DNA of 64,000 nt from JAAFIW01 sp031414805 (GCA_031414805.1 JANOQJ010000068.1:1-64000), one strand, 5' to 3'; positions 7,701 through 17,498 are shown, numbered from the stretch's first letter. Translations and numbers: made by a program. Notes: generated by a model not told the origin, from the sequence alone.

Positions 7701-9950
7701 TCACGCCATTTGACGCTTCTCCAACCCCGCCAACACCTTGTCTAGGGTCAACGGAAACTCCCGAACGCGCACGCCGGTGGCGTTGTAGACAGCGTTGGCC
7801 ACCGCCGCGCCTGCGCCGCAAATGCCCAGCTCGCCGACGCCTTTAATCTTCAGCGGATTGGTTTTGTCGTCGACCTCGGTGAGAAAGTGCACGTCGATTT
7901 TGGGAATGTCGGCGTGTGAGGGCACGTGGTATTCGGCCAGGTCGTGGTTGACGAAATGGCCGTCGCGTTTGTCAATCACGGCGTCTTCGTGCAGGGCCGT
8001 GCCCACGCCCCAAATCATGGCGCCGCTGATCTGGCTTTTGGCTGTTTTCTCGTTGAGGATTCGCCCGGCAGCGAACACGCCCAGCAGACGACGCACCCTG
8101 ATTTCGCCGGTGTCGATGTTCACACCCACTTCGGCGAAATGCGCGCCATAAGCCTGCTGGGAAAACTGTTTGGCCAGGGCACCGGGTGCAATATCGCCGC
8201 TGGCTTCCATACCCAGTGTTCCGGCCAACTCGCCCAGGGTTTCCGTTTTGCCCGCACTGGACAGGCTGCCGTTGGCAAACGTGGCATCGGCTACTTTCAC
8301 GCCCATCTTGGTGGCCAACTTTTCACGCAAGTTGGTGCATGCATCAAACAAGCCCGAGCCTGAACTGGCCGCGCCCCAAGAGCCCCCAGACCCCGGCGTG
8401 GCGGGAAAATTGCTGTCGCCCAGCTCCATGCGCACCCGCTCGATGGGCAGGCCCATCATCTCGGCGGCAATTTGCGTGAGCACGGTGTAGCTGCCGGTGC
8501 CGATATCGGTCATGGCCATCTTGACGGTGAGCACGCCCTCGCGGTTGAGCGCCACATCGCACTTGGAGGGCATCAAAAAGTTGGAGCGAATGGCAGCCGC
8601 CATGCCCATGCCAACCAGCCAGCGGCCATCGCGCTTTTGCGCTGGCAGGGCACTGCGCTGGCTCCAGCCGAAACGCGTGGCACCGTCTTTCATGCAAGCC
8701 ACGAGGTTGCGGCTGGAAAACGGAATTTTCTTGTCCAGGTCTTGTGTGGGTTCGTTGCGCAGGCGCAGCTCAATCGGGTCGAGCTTGAGCTTTTCAGCCA
8801 GCTCGTCCATGGCTATTTCAATGGCCAGCATGCCCACGGCTTCGCCGGGCGCGCGCGTGGAGTCTGAGACCGGTAAATCCAACGGCAACCGATAGTGCGG
8901 CGTGAAGCGTTGGGGCGCGTCGTACAACAAGCGCGTTTGCAGCGCTGAAGGCTCATAAAAATTATCGTAGCGCGCGCTGTTCGCCCAGGCCTCGTGACCG
9001 ACTGCAGCCAGCTTGCCGTCACTCGATGCACCCAGGCGCAGGCGCTGCACGGTGTCGCTGCGGTGGCTGGTCACGTGAAACATCTGCTGGCGTGTGAGTG
9101 CTGTTTTCACGGGGCGGCGCAGCTCGCGGGCGGCCAGCGCCGACAGAATCACATCGCCATAAATCGGCAGCTTGCTGCCGAAGCCGCCGCCGATGTAGCG
9201 GCTGACCACACGCACATTGCCCACCGGGATTTGCAAGGTGGACGCAACGCCTTTCTGCGCGCTGTTGATGAGCTGCGCCGAGCAGTGCACGGTGAGCTTG
9301 TTGCCCTCCCAATAGGCCAGCGTGGCCGGCGGCTCCATGGGGGCGGCCGCATGGGCGGGTGTGGTGAAGCGGCTGTCCACCGTCACGGCTGAGCTGGCCA
9401 TGGCCTTCTCAAAATCGGGTTGGGAGCCGTCAATCAGCGGCTCCATGAACTGCGTCTGGCGCTCGGCTTGCGCCAATCGGCTCTGCATCTCGTGCTCGCC
9501 CGCTGCCTGCGCGTAGCAGATGGCAATGAGATGCGACGCGGAGCGCGCCTGCTCAAACGTGTCAGCCACAACATACGCCACTGGCTGGCCGTAATACTCA
9601 ATCTTGCTGGAGCCCAGCTGTGGGATGGAACGGGCATACCGGTCGGGCAACTCGATGGGGCCCCAGGCGGCTTGCTTGGGCGCGTTCAGGTGTGTCATCA
9701 CCATCAACACGCCGGGTGCGCGCTCAGCGGCACTTGTGTCGATAGCAGTGACGGTGCCTTTTGAAATCGTGGCCTGCACGATGAAGCCGTGCGCCGCCTT
9801 CTGCTCTTTCTGGCCCTCCATCACCTCATGTGCATACGGCGCTTTGCCCATGACCTTCAAGCGGCCTTCAACCCGGTCAACCGGTTTGCCCATCAGGCCC
9901 TGACGGTTCTCGTCCAGTGCGTTGCGCGGGGCGGGTGTGTTCATCTGCAT
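7701..9950 (-). CDS. paoC: Aldehyde/xanthine-type oxidase, molybdenum cofactor subunit
   Basis: A 749-residue xanthine oxidase family large subunit, closest in layout to PaoC, which oxidises aldehydes at a molybdenum centre. It starts with the usual N-terminal lobe (GKPVDRVEGRLKVMGKA) and contains cofactor-binding segments such as GGGFGSK and GSGGSWGAASSGSG. Near the C-terminus, GVGELGICGAGAA carries the expected catalytic Glu. It is the last gene of a three-gene operon, 25 bp after the FAD subunit. The complex would be periplasmic because the iron-sulfur subunit carries a Tat signal. No paoD-like maturation gene is seen in the operon. The physiological substrate is unknown. Confidence 0.88.
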   Translation of the reverse strand: MQMNTPAPRNALDENRQGLMGKPVDRVEGRLKVMGKAPYAHEVMEGQKEQKAAHGFIVQATISKGTVTAIDTSAAERAPGVLMVMTHLNAPKQAAWGPIELPDRYARSIPQLGSSKIEYYGQPVAYVVADTFEQARSASHLIAICYAQAAGEHEMQSRLAQAERQTQFMEPLIDGSQPDFEKAMASSAVTVDSRFTTPAHAAAPMEPPATLAYWEGNKLTVHCSAQLINSAQKGVASTLQIPVGNVRVVSRYIGGGFGSKLPIYGDVILSALAARELRRPVKTALTRQQMFHVTSHRSDTVQRLRLGASSDGKLAAVGHEAWANSARYDNFYEPSALQTRLLYDAPQRFTPHYRLPLDLPVSDSTRAPGEAVGMLAIEIAMDELAEKLKLDPIELRLRNEPTQDLDKKIPFSSRNLVACMKDGATRFGWSQRSALPAQKRDGRWLVGMGMAAAIRSNFLMPSKCDVALNREGVLTVKMAMTDIGTGSYTVLTQIAAEMMGLPIERVRMELGDSNFPATPGSGGSWGAASSGSGLFDACTNLREKLATKMGVKVADATFANGSLSSAGKTETLGELAGTLGMEASGDIAPGALAKQFSQQAYGAHFAEVGVNIDTGEIRVRRLLGVFAAGRILNEKTAKSQISGAMIWGVGTALHEDAVIDKRDGHFVNHDLAEYHVPSHADIPKIDVHFLTEVDDKTNPLKIKGVGELGICGAGAAVANAVYNATGVRVREFPLTLDKVLAGLEKRQMA

Positions 9951-9975
9951 GTTTTTTTCCTTAAAAGGGGTGACT

Positions 9976-10950
9976 TCACGCTTCAGTCAGCACGGCCCGC
10001 AAGGTGCTGCGCACCAGCGGAATTTTGAAATCGTTGTGACCAAATCCGCGTGCGCCTTGCAACACCCGGTCGGCTGCAGCATTGGCGCTGGCAGGGTTGG
10101 CCGCAACGCCTGTCAGCATGGCTTCGGCATCGAGCACACGCCAGGGTTGGTGAGCCAAACCACCGAAAGCCATGCGGGCGGCGCGCACGTTGCCCCCCGC
10201 TGTATCGACGATGGCCGCGACAGAAACCGTGGCAAATGCATACGAAGCGCGGTCGCGCACTTTGCGGTAGATGTGCTTGCCGGGCAGGGGCGGCGGCAAG
10301 GTCACGGCCGTGATCATCTCGCCAGGCTGCAGGCTGGTTTCAATGTGCGGCGTGTTGCCAGGCAGGCGGTGAAAGTCGGCAATCGGTATCACACGACGGG
10401 CACCGTTGGGTGCGACAGTTTCCACCCGCGCATCCAGCACCCGCATGGCTACCGCCATGTCTGAAGGATGGGTGGCAATGCATTGCTCACTGGTGCCCAG
10501 CACCGCATGCAGGCGGTTGTAGCCCGCCAGCGCCGAGCAACCGGTGCCGGGCGTGCGCTTGTTGCAGGCCTGCGCCGTGTCGTAAAAATAGTAGCAACGG
10601 GTGCGCTGCAGCAAGTTGCCGCCAGTGGTGGCCTTGTTGCGCAACTGGCCCGAGGCACCGCTGAGCAACGCCCGGCTCAGCACCGCGTAATCCTTGCGAA
10701 TGCGCGGGTCTGCCGCCAGATCTGCGTTGCGCACCATGGTGCCGATGCGCACGCCGCCGTCGGCCAGGCTTTCAGTTTTGTCCAACCCCAGGCGCGTGAT
10801 GTCGATCAGGTGCAGCGGCGTTTCAATTTGCAGCTTCATCAGGTCGAGCAGATTGGTGCCGCCTGCGATGAATTTGGCGCCGGGCCTGGACGCCGCTGCA
10901 GCAGCAGCGCCTTCTGGCGAAGTGGCACGTTCGTAGGTGAAAGATTTCAT
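9976..10950 (-). CDS. paoB: Oxidase FAD-binding subunit
   Basis: A 324-residue FAD subunit of a three-part molybdenum oxidase. FAD contacts are visible in KFIAGGTNLLDLMK and ATTGGNLLQRTRC, followed by a Cys-containing insertion (CNKRTPGTGC) that in the PaoB family helps to bind a [4Fe-4S] cluster. I chose ATG 10950 (MKSFTYERATSPEG). It overlaps the stop of the upstream iron-sulfur gene by 4 bp (ATGA), which suggests coupled translation. The C-terminal CODH-type FAD domain is complete. Confidence 0.88.
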   Translation of the reverse strand: MKSFTYERATSPEGAAAAAASRPGAKFIAGGTNLLDLMKLQIETPLHLIDITRLGLDKTESLADGGVRIGTMVRNADLAADPRIRKDYAVLSRALLSGASGQLRNKATTGGNLLQRTRCYYFYDTAQACNKRTPGTGCSALAGYNRLHAVLGTSEQCIATHPSDMAVAMRVLDARVETVAPNGARRVIPIADFHRLPGNTPHIETSLQPGEMITAVTLPPPLPGKHIYRKVRDRASYAFATVSVAAIVDTAGGNVRAARMAFGGLAHQPWRVLDAEAMLTGVAANPASANAAADRVLQGARGFGHNDFKIPLVRSTLRAVLTEA

Positions 10951-11669
10951 GCTGCTGCTCCCGATACATCCCGGATCGCCGCGACGATGTTGGGATAGGC
11001 GCTGCAGCGGCAAATGTTGCCACTCATGCGCTCGCGAATTTCTTCTTCGCTGAGCGCGGTGGTGGTGCCCTGCAAATCTTGTGTGACGTGGCTGGGCATG
11101 CCCGCTCGAACCTCGGCGAGCATGCCGACCGACGAGCAGATTTGGCCCGGCGTGCAATAGCCGCACTGAAAACCGTCGTGCTTGATGAAGGCTGCTTGCA
11201 TGGGGTGCAACTCGTCCGAGCTGGACAAGCCCTCAATGGTGGTGATGGCCTGGCCTTCATGCATCACCGCCAACGTCAGGCACGAATTAACGCGCTTGCC
11301 GTCCACCAGCACGGTGCACGCACCGCACTGTCCGTGGTCGCAGCCCTTCTTGGAGCCTTTCAGGTTCATGTGCTCGCGCAAGGCATCCAGCAGGCTGGTG
11401 CGGCCATCCAGGGCGAGCGGGTAAGTCTGGCCGTTGACCTGCAGGCTCATGCGCATCATCACGGGATCGGGTTCGCGCAGGGACGCGGTGGACACGCTGG
11501 GCAAGCTCGCGTTCCCCGGTGGTGTTGCAGCGCAGCCCACCAGCGGGGCCGCCGCCAGCGCGGTGCTGGCTTGCACCATCGCCCGGCGCGACAAACCACT
11601 TCTCGTGGGCTCGATGTTTTCAAAGGTATTTGCCTGGCTGGCGGGCGCGTCGGTGGTTGCCGTCATCAT
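10947..11669 (-). CDS. paoA: Oxidase [2Fe-2S] subunit with Tat signal
   Basis: A 240-residue iron-sulfur subunit. A twin-arginine leader is seen at residues about 23-48 (GLSRRAMVQASTALAAAPLV followed by GCA), so the folded complex is likely exported to the periplasm. The plant-type ferredoxin cluster motif GCDHGQCGACTVL comes first, and the second cluster motif follows in FQCGYCTPGQ and GNICRCSAYPNI. It is the first gene of the operon. The 277-bp region upstream, to the repeat near 11.9 kb, presumably holds the promoter, but I cannot name a site. Confidence 0.9.
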   Translation of the reverse strand: MMTATTDAPASQANTFENIEPTRSGLSRRAMVQASTALAAAPLVGCAATPPGNASLPSVSTASLREPDPVMMRMSLQVNGQTYPLALDGRTSLLDALREHMNLKGSKKGCDHGQCGACTVLVDGKRVNSCLTLAVMHEGQAITTIEGLSSSDELHPMQAAFIKHDGFQCGYCTPGQICSSVGMLAEVRAGMPSHVTQDLQGTTTALSEEEIRERMSGNICRCSAYPNIVAAIRDVSGAAA

Positions 11670-11876
11670 GATTCCTTGTGGATTGTGTGAAGCCCAGCCA
11701 GCGTTGGCGTGCAGGGGCAGCAGTGAAATTCGCTCAGGCTGATCATGTCGACGCCGCTGGCGCCGCGTGTAGGCGAGGTGGCTGGCATGCGGTCAGCCAA
11801 AGTGCCAAGTTGTAGCTGCACGGCGTGGTGTCTGCCGTTGCCCGATATCTGCGTGAATTCAGGTCATATCGGGCTG

Positions 11877-11919
11877 TAGCCCTTATAAAATATGCTTAAG
11901 CAGCTATTTATTTTATAGC
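11877..11919 (+). repeat. TGCTTGAGCA element, copy 4
   Basis: TAGCCCTTATAAAATATGCT is followed by TAAGCAGCTATTTATTTTAT and AGC. The core has one change (CTTAAGCAG). It lies between the convergent or leader ends of paoA and the receptor gene at 11947. Confidence 0.65.
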
Positions 11920-11946
11920 GACAGACAAAACTACCGGACGTGTACC

Positions 11947-13803
11947 TCAGCCCGGCTTACGTTCGTCTGCCAGCTGCGCGTTGAGCGCCTGCGCCCAAGC
12001 CTCGCTGTGGTTTTCGTCTGGGACTTGCGGCTCAACCGGGACGGCGCCCAGGAAACGCAGGCTGCGCGATTCGGCTGCTTCCGTACTTAATTTCGCTCGC
12101 AGCGCCAAGTCCAGTTCGCCCCAGGCATGTGAGCTTCCCCTCGTGGCATCCCACACCGATCCCAGCGAGCTGGCCACCACCCGAAAGGCGATGGGTTCAC
12201 CAGTTTGGTAGTCCTTTGGGGCTGCCTGCCCCAAAGCCACGAGCCGACTCAACCGGTTGGAAAACGCCTGGCTGGCCGAAAGGTCGTTGAAAAACAGGGC
12301 AAACGTGTCCTCATCGATTTGTGCGACGGTATCGCCGTCGCGCATCACGGTGCGCATGATGCGCACCCACAGCGCGCGTTCTCTCTGCGGGTCGTACTTG
12401 TTTACCAGCGCGGCCAGTTCGCGGTCACGCGTGACCTTGACATACGCAATACCCAAATCTTTCTTTTGCTGGCACGCGTCGTCCCACAGGTTTTGTGCCG
12501 TCTCGGCAAAATGACATGCAGGTATATAGCCCTTCAGCGGATCCACGCTGGCCAACGTGGTTTCCCGCACCGCGTGCACGTGGTGTGTTTTTGAATGCCA
12601 TAACAGGATGAATAGCAGAATGGGGAGTTGAAACGCGATGACATACAACAGCATATTAATTGGCAAGGCACCAATTGGATGTTGTTCAAAACGCTGCAGG
12701 ATTACCAACGCCAGAAAAACGAATAGTGGCGTGTATCCTAAAACCCACCACGGTGCCATAGCAAAACCTTGCCGCCAAGCACGCAAGACTATGAATATGG
12801 ATAACACAACGCTACTGGTCATGACCCAGGCATATGCATAAATGCGAAATGCCGCATTGGGCAGTATGTGTGCAATTACCGTCGCCAAGGTACATGCCAA
12901 ATTAAACAGAAGCAAAGTTTTAACCACTCGCCTGATCCGGGTGTGGCGCAGCTCGTTTGCAAACAGAATGCGGCTGAAATGCAGGTGAATGGTGAGTGCC
13001 AGCATGACGGGAACCAGCGTCAAATATTTAGGCCACACACTGGCATGGGGCCAAAATAAATAGTTTGATATGCCGATATAACCGGCCACTGCAAAGAAAC
13101 TCGTCAATCCGAATAATGAATACCAAACATACAGTTTTCTTTTATAGACCGCAGCCAGTATCAGACTGATTATTCCCGTAAACGCCATCAGACTTAAGAC
13201 AAACCCGGCGTGCAGCAACTGGCTCATTGCCGCGCTCGTCGCGTTTTCTGTCGATTGCAATTTGATTGAATACTGACGCGGTATCCCGGTTTGGACGCGC
13301 ACATAAAAAGTATGCACGCCCGGCGCCAGGGTGGGCAGGTTGAACCGCGGATAGGTGCCGGGTATCGGCCAACGTGCATTTGGTATGTCGCGCCCGGCAA
13401 ACTGTCCTTGCCAGACGCCTTGCTCATCCAGGTAGAAAAACGACACCTTGTCAACGAAGGGCGTGGACAGCGACAGCGTCCAGGCGGCGGCACCTGATTT
13501 GTCGTCTGCCAGCGCCTGAAAACGCAGCCACAGCACGCCGAAACGGTCGGCGTCGTATGCCTTATCCGGGTCGAAGGCAGCAAAGGTGTGATCAGGCATC
13601 GCCGCCACGTCTTGGACCGTCACGTGGGTGGGTACGCCCGCGCGAACCTGCATGGGCAGTGGCTGCCCGGCCCGCGCCAGCTCGGCCAGTGGCACGGCGT
13701 TCACCAAGGGGCCTGTGGCGGCAGCCAGTAGCGGCACCACGCTCCACAAGAGCAGCAGGCATAGTGTTTGCCGTATGAAAATAGCCAACAATTTGCTATT
13801 CAT
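11947..13803 (-). CDS. 7TMR-DISM membrane receptor with degenerate GGDEF-like domain (paralogue 1)
   Basis: A 618-residue inner-membrane sensor. A signal segment is followed by a periplasmic 7TMR-DISM extracellular domain (about 30-200; GVLWLRFQ and VHTFYVRVQTGI are typical), seven hydrophobic helices (about 205-410) and a cytoplasmic domain shaped like GGDEF. The signature position reads AQIDEDTFALFF instead of GGDEF, so diguanylate cyclase activity is unlikely and a ligand-sensing or scaffold role is inferred. It shares its architecture and a DERKP C-terminus with the next gene and is probably a tandem duplicate. Its ATG lies inside a TGCTTGAGCA repeat and has no clear ribosome-binding site. 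Confidence 0.8.
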   Translation of the reverse strand: MNSKLLAIFIRQTLCLLLLWSVVPLLAAATGPLVNAVPLAELARAGQPLPMQVRAGVPTHVTVQDVAAMPDHTFAAFDPDKAYDADRFGVLWLRFQALADDKSGAAAWTLSLSTPFVDKVSFFYLDEQGVWQGQFAGRDIPNARWPIPGTYPRFNLPTLAPGVHTFYVRVQTGIPRQYSIKLQSTENATSAAMSQLLHAGFVLSLMAFTGIISLILAAVYKRKLYVWYSLFGLTSFFAVAGYIGISNYLFWPHASVWPKYLTLVPVMLALTIHLHFSRILFANELRHTRIRRVVKTLLLFNLACTLATVIAHILPNAAFRIYAYAWVMTSSVVLSIFIVLRAWRQGFAMAPWWVLGYTPLFVFLALVILQRFEQHPIGALPINMLLYVIAFQLPILLFILLWHSKTHHVHAVRETTLASVDPLKGYIPACHFAETAQNLWDDACQQKKDLGIAYVKVTRDRELAALVNKYDPQRERALWVRIMRTVMRDGDTVAQIDEDTFALFFNDLSASQAFSNRLSRLVALGQAAPKDYQTGEPIAFRVVASSLGSVWDATRGSSHAWGELDLALRAKLSTEAAESRSLRFLGAVPVEPQVPDENHSEAWAQALNAQLADERKPG

Positions 13804-13838
13804 TTAATAGCTGCTTGAGCAGTATTTACAAGGGCTCG
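13795..13838 (-). repeat. TGCTTGAGCA element, copy 5 (contains a start codon)
   Basis: On the minus strand the palindromic arm is GCTATTAAATGAATAGC, and the ATG in its loop is the start codon of the receptor gene that ends at 11947. The gap between the two tandem receptor genes is only 54 bp and consists largely of this element. Confidence 0.75.
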
Positions 13839-13857
13839 ATGCACTTTTTTAATCATT

Positions 13858-15702
13858 TCAAGCCGGTTTGCGCTCGTCGGTCAACTGAGCGTCCAGCGCT
13901 TGCGCCCACGCGTCGCTGTGCAACTCATCTGACACCACGGGCTTGACTTGGCCTGAGCCCAGCAAGCGGATGCTGCGACGCGACCAGCCGCGCTGTGCGT
14001 GCAGCCGGGTTTGCATGGCGCGATCCAGCGTGGCCCAGTTGGTGGCGTTGCCACCGTTCACACCCTGTGCGGTGCCGCGTGTGCAGGCGATCACGCGAAA
14101 GTGGATGGGCTGCTGCGCACCGTGGTCTTGAGGGGCCATCAATCCCAGGGCCACCAGGCGGATCAGACGGCTGGAGAAGTCGTCGTCGGCCGATTGGCCT
14201 TTGAAAAAAAGCGCGAAAACGTCGTGGTCAACCTGGGCAAGGGTATCGCCCTCCCGCATCACCGTTCGCAGGATGCGCACCCACTGCGCGCGCTCGCGGT
14301 CGGGGTCGTAGGTATTGACCAAGGTAGACAGTTCCTTATCGCGAACAACCTTCACATATGCAACACCCAGGTCTTTCTGTTGTCGCCGCGCTTCGTTCCA
14401 CAGGTTTTCTGCGGTGTCTGAAAACGCTGTCGACTGGACATAGCCTTTGAGCGGATCGGCGCTGGACAGCGTGGTTTCCCGAATCGCATAAGCCAGTCGC
14501 GTTTTGGAATGCCACAACATCACCAGCAACAAAATGGGCAATTCATAGGCAATTGCATATACCGGCAGCAAGTACGGCATCTGATTGACAGGCCATATTC
14601 CGAAATGCTCCACGATAGCAACGCCTAAAACGAACGCCAGTGGCAGATAAGCCAGCAGCCAGACCGCCGCGAGCCACACACCCTGGCGCCAGGCGCGCAG
14701 CACCACAACCAAGATAAGCAAGACGCTGCTGTTAATGACCCATAGATATTCGATCTGTCGGACCATTGCATCCGGCGTCAACAGCACAGCCACTGACACC
14801 ACCAAGTTGAATGCCAAGGCACTGTCGATCCAGCGGTGCAAGCCCGTATTGCGCGCTTCAGTGACAAACATAGACCTGGAAAACTGCAGCTGCACAATGG
14901 TGGACAGCATGGTGGGTACCAGGGTGGAATATTCGGGCCACCATACCGCTTCGGGCCAGAACAAAAAGCTGGAGACACCCATATACCCCGCAACTGCAAA
15001 AAAATTGGTTATCGCAAACAAGCTGTACCAGCCATAGGCCCAGCGTTTGTAGACGAGCGCCAATATTGCGCTGAGCGCCACCATGAATACCAAAAGACTC
15101 AACACGAAACCCGTTGTGAGCAGGTTATGCATATCGCGCGCCTCGATTACCTGGCGAGGCTTCAAGTCAACTGAAAAGTGCAGGGGAATATCTGTTTGCA
15201 CGCGCAGATAAAACGTATGCGCACCTGCAGCCAGTGCAGGTAGATCGAACTGCGGTGTCAAGGCACGCACGGGCCATGTGCGGTGTGCGAGGCTGTCACC
15301 AGCCGTTTGTTTTTGCGAATTTCCTTGCGCGTCCGTCCAGTGAAATTCAACAGACTCAACAAAAGGCTTGGAGATCTCGAGCCGCCAGCGGCCCTCCTGC
15401 AGGGGCTCATCCAGCTGCAAGCGAAAGCGCAACCAAAGCACACCCCGCCGGTCAGAGTCGTAGGTTTTTCCCCGGTCAAAGGCCTCGAATGCGTCGCCAC
15501 GGGCTGCGGCGATCTGGGTCACCGTCAGGTCGGCTGGAACGCCAGTGCGAACGTCTAGTGCAAGAGGCGCATCGGCTAGCGCCAGCTCAGCCAGCCGTTG
15601 GGCCGGAAAGCCTGCGCTGGTTGAGGCACACGCCGCGAACGCGGGCCACAACAGGCTGAGAACCAGGCACACGAGGCACCTCAAACGAAAAACAAGCAAC
15701 AT
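13858..15702 (-). CDS. 7TMR-DISM membrane receptor with degenerate GGDEF-like domain (paralogue 2)
   Basis: About 614 residues with the same order as its neighbour: signal segment, extracellular DISM domain (GVLWLRFRLQLDEPL, AHTFYLRVQTDIP), seven transmembrane helices and a cytoplasmic GGDEF-shaped domain. The active-site loop reads AQVDHDVFALFF, again lacking GGDEF. Conserved blocks shared with paralogue 1 include LWHSKT, RETTLxSxDPLKGY, KKDLG/QKDLGxAYVKVxRD and the C-terminal DERKP. Transcription is toward 13.8 kb and the pair is probably co-transcribed. ATG 15702 is preferred over GTG 15708. Confidence 0.8.
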   Translation of the reverse strand: MLLVFRLRCLVCLVLSLLWPAFAACASTSAGFPAQRLAELALADAPLALDVRTGVPADLTVTQIAAARGDAFEAFDRGKTYDSDRRGVLWLRFRLQLDEPLQEGRWRLEISKPFVESVEFHWTDAQGNSQKQTAGDSLAHRTWPVRALTPQFDLPALAAGAHTFYLRVQTDIPLHFSVDLKPRQVIEARDMHNLLTTGFVLSLLVFMVALSAILALVYKRWAYGWYSLFAITNFFAVAGYMGVSSFLFWPEAVWWPEYSTLVPTMLSTIVQLQFSRSMFVTEARNTGLHRWIDSALAFNLVVSVAVLLTPDAMVRQIEYLWVINSSVLLILVVVLRAWRQGVWLAAVWLLAYLPLAFVLGVAIVEHFGIWPVNQMPYLLPVYAIAYELPILLLVMLWHSKTRLAYAIRETTLSSADPLKGYVQSTAFSDTAENLWNEARRQQKDLGVAYVKVVRDKELSTLVNTYDPDRERAQWVRILRTVMREGDTLAQVDHDVFALFFKGQSADDDFSSRLIRLVALGLMAPQDHGAQQPIHFRVIACTRGTAQGVNGGNATNWATLDRAMQTRLHAQRGWSRRSIRLLGSGQVKPVVSDELHSDAWAQALDAQLTDERKPA

Positions 15703-15812
15703 AGACACAGCGTGGCGGGAAGTAGAGGAGGTGTGTCTTTAAGAAATGCATACGGCGCCAACAGTATTCCCGTGGCCTCACAAGTCGTGTTGAGAACCGA
15801 TCAGTCGGCTGG

Positions 15813-17063
15813 CTATGGGGCTCCACTGGCGTGAACTAGTTCACGCGCCAGTGCCTTTTCCAGCGTCTGACTGCGCAGCGGGCCATTGGCCCACACCGGC
15901 GCCAGGCTGTCTGCGTCAGGCATCAGCAGGCTGGCCACCAGCGGAGCCAGCGGTGTAGTTGCCACATCAACCAGCAGCACGTAGCCGGGCTGGCCATCGC
16001 TCACATCGGTAGCCTCCAGCCGTCCGGCCCATTGCAGGTCAAGCAGCGTTTGCAACACAGGCTCCAGCTGCAAGACATCGACGCGCAGCGCCTGAGCGAG
16101 CTCTGTCAGGCTCAAGCCACGTCCGTAGGTGGCCCGGTCGGCCTGCAGTCGCTGCAGCACTTCAATGGCCAGCTGAAACGGCCAACCCGGCCCGCCGCCG
16201 CGACGCTGCACGCCCATCAGCAGGCTGGGCAGGTAAGCAGCAATCACCGCGCCAAACAGCACGATGAGCCACACCACATAAATCCACAAAAGCAGTATCG
16301 GCACGGTGGCAAATGCACCATAAACCATCGAATACGTCGGCACTTGACCCAGGTACAGCGCCAACACTTTTTTAGCCAGTTCGATGCCCACGGCTGCAAA
16401 CAAAGCCCCAGCCCAGGCATGGGCGGGGCGCACCGGTGTGTGGGGCACGTAGCGATACAACAGCATGAGACCTGTGGTCAGCAGCAGCAGCTCAAACGCG
16501 CCCAGCAGCAACTGCACGCCGCCGGGGAGCACGCTCACCACGCCGCTGGATGCCGACAACACATAGGTGGTCAATGCCAGGCTGGCCCCCAGCAGCATGG
16601 GCCCCAGGGTCAGCGCAGCCCAGTACATCAGCACCCGCTGCATCCAGGAGCGGCGGCGTTTGACGCGCCAGATGCCGTTCAAGGTCCCATCAATCGTGAG
16701 CATCAGCGCCAGCGCCACCACCCCCAAACCCACCACGCCCACCACGCCCAGGCGGCTGGCCTTGCCTGCAAATTGCGTCAAGTAGCCCAGCACCTGGCGC
16801 GCAATCGCGTCGGGCACCAGGCTTTGCACCAGCCAGGTCTGCAGGCTGCCCTGCAACTTGGCAAACATGGGAAACGCGCTGAACACCGCCAGCGCCACGG
16901 TGAACAAAGGCACCAGCGCGGTGATGGTGGTAAAGGTCAAGCTACTGGCTGTGACGCCCAGCCGGTCAGCCCGAAACCGCTCCCACATCACGGCAGCGGT
17001 GTTGCGCCACGGGAAGTTGGCCAGGGTTTGCGAAAGGTCTTGCAACAGGCTGGGTGCGTTCAT
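15813..17063 (-). CDS. YihY/BrkB-family inner-membrane protein
   Basis: About 416 residues with the BrkB fold: an N-terminal cytoplasmic helix (FRADRLGVTASSLTFTTITA), six hydrophobic segments with the family LxPLFTVALA and LLLWIYVVWLIVLFGA motifs, and a cytoplasmic C-terminal extension of about 130 residues that resembles a winged helix (LTELAQALRVDVLQLEPVLQ). The family was once called RNase BN by mistake; the true role is unknown. ATG 17063 and ATG 17075 are both possible. The divergent gene starts at 17085, so both promoters must lie inside the opposite coding regions. Confidence 0.85.
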   Translation of the reverse strand: MNAPSLLQDLSQTLANFPWRNTAAVMWERFRADRLGVTASSLTFTTITALVPLFTVALAVFSAFPMFAKLQGSLQTWLVQSLVPDAIARQVLGYLTQFAGKASRLGVVGVVGLGVVALALMLTIDGTLNGIWRVKRRRSWMQRVLMYWAALTLGPMLLGASLALTTYVLSASSGVVSVLPGGVQLLLGAFELLLLTTGLMLLYRYVPHTPVRPAHAWAGALFAAVGIELAKKVLALYLGQVPTYSMVYGAFATVPILLLWIYVVWLIVLFGAVIAAYLPSLLMGVQRRGGGPGWPFQLAIEVLQRLQADRATYGRGLSLTELAQALRVDVLQLEPVLQTLLDLQWAGRLEATDVSDGQPGYVLLVDVATTPLAPLVASLLMPDADSLAPVWANGPLRSQTLEKALARELVHASGAP

Positions 17064-17084
17064 GCTGGCTATCATGCCCGCGCT

Positions 17085-17498
17085 ATGACCCAACCCACCG
17101 ACCCCGCTACGCCCGCCCCCGTTTACGTGGGCACTACCCCCCTGCAAATTGCCACCATCCGCGCGCTGGCCGTGGGCAGTGTGCTGGGCTTGATCGCGCT
17201 GGGCCTGGCCTGGGAGCTGTTTTTAGCCCCCATTCGCCCCGGCGGGTCCTGGCTGGCACTGAAGGTGCTGCCGCTGTGCATTCCGCTGGCCGGCCTCTTG
17301 AAAAACCGCATGTACACCTACCGCTGGGTGAGTCTGCTGGTGTGGATCTACTTCACAGAAGGCGTGGTGCGCGCCTGGAGCGACAAACCGCCTAGTAATT
17401 ACCTGGCTATGGTGGAGGTGGTGCTCTGCCTGTTGCTGTTCACGGCGTGTGCGCTGCACGTGAAACTGCGTCTGCGTAAGGTCAAGGCTCCCGCGTGA
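17085..17498 (+). CDS. DUF2069 membrane protein
   Basis: A 137-residue protein with about four transmembrane helices: ALAVGSVLGLIALGLAWELF, LKVLPLCIPLAGLL, VSLLVWIYFTEGVVRAW and VVLCLLLFTACALHV. The YRWVSLLVWIYFTEG segment matches the DUF2069 family, which has no assigned function. Its stop overlaps the GTG start of the next gene by 4 bp (GTGA), so the two are translationally coupled. Confidence 0.85.
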   Translation: MTQPTDPATPAPVYVGTTPLQIATIRALAVGSVLGLIALGLAWELFLAPIRPGGSWLALKVLPLCIPLAGLLKNRMYTYRWVSLLVWIYFTEGVVRAWSDKPPSNYLAMVEVVLCLLLFTACALHVKLRLRKVKAPA

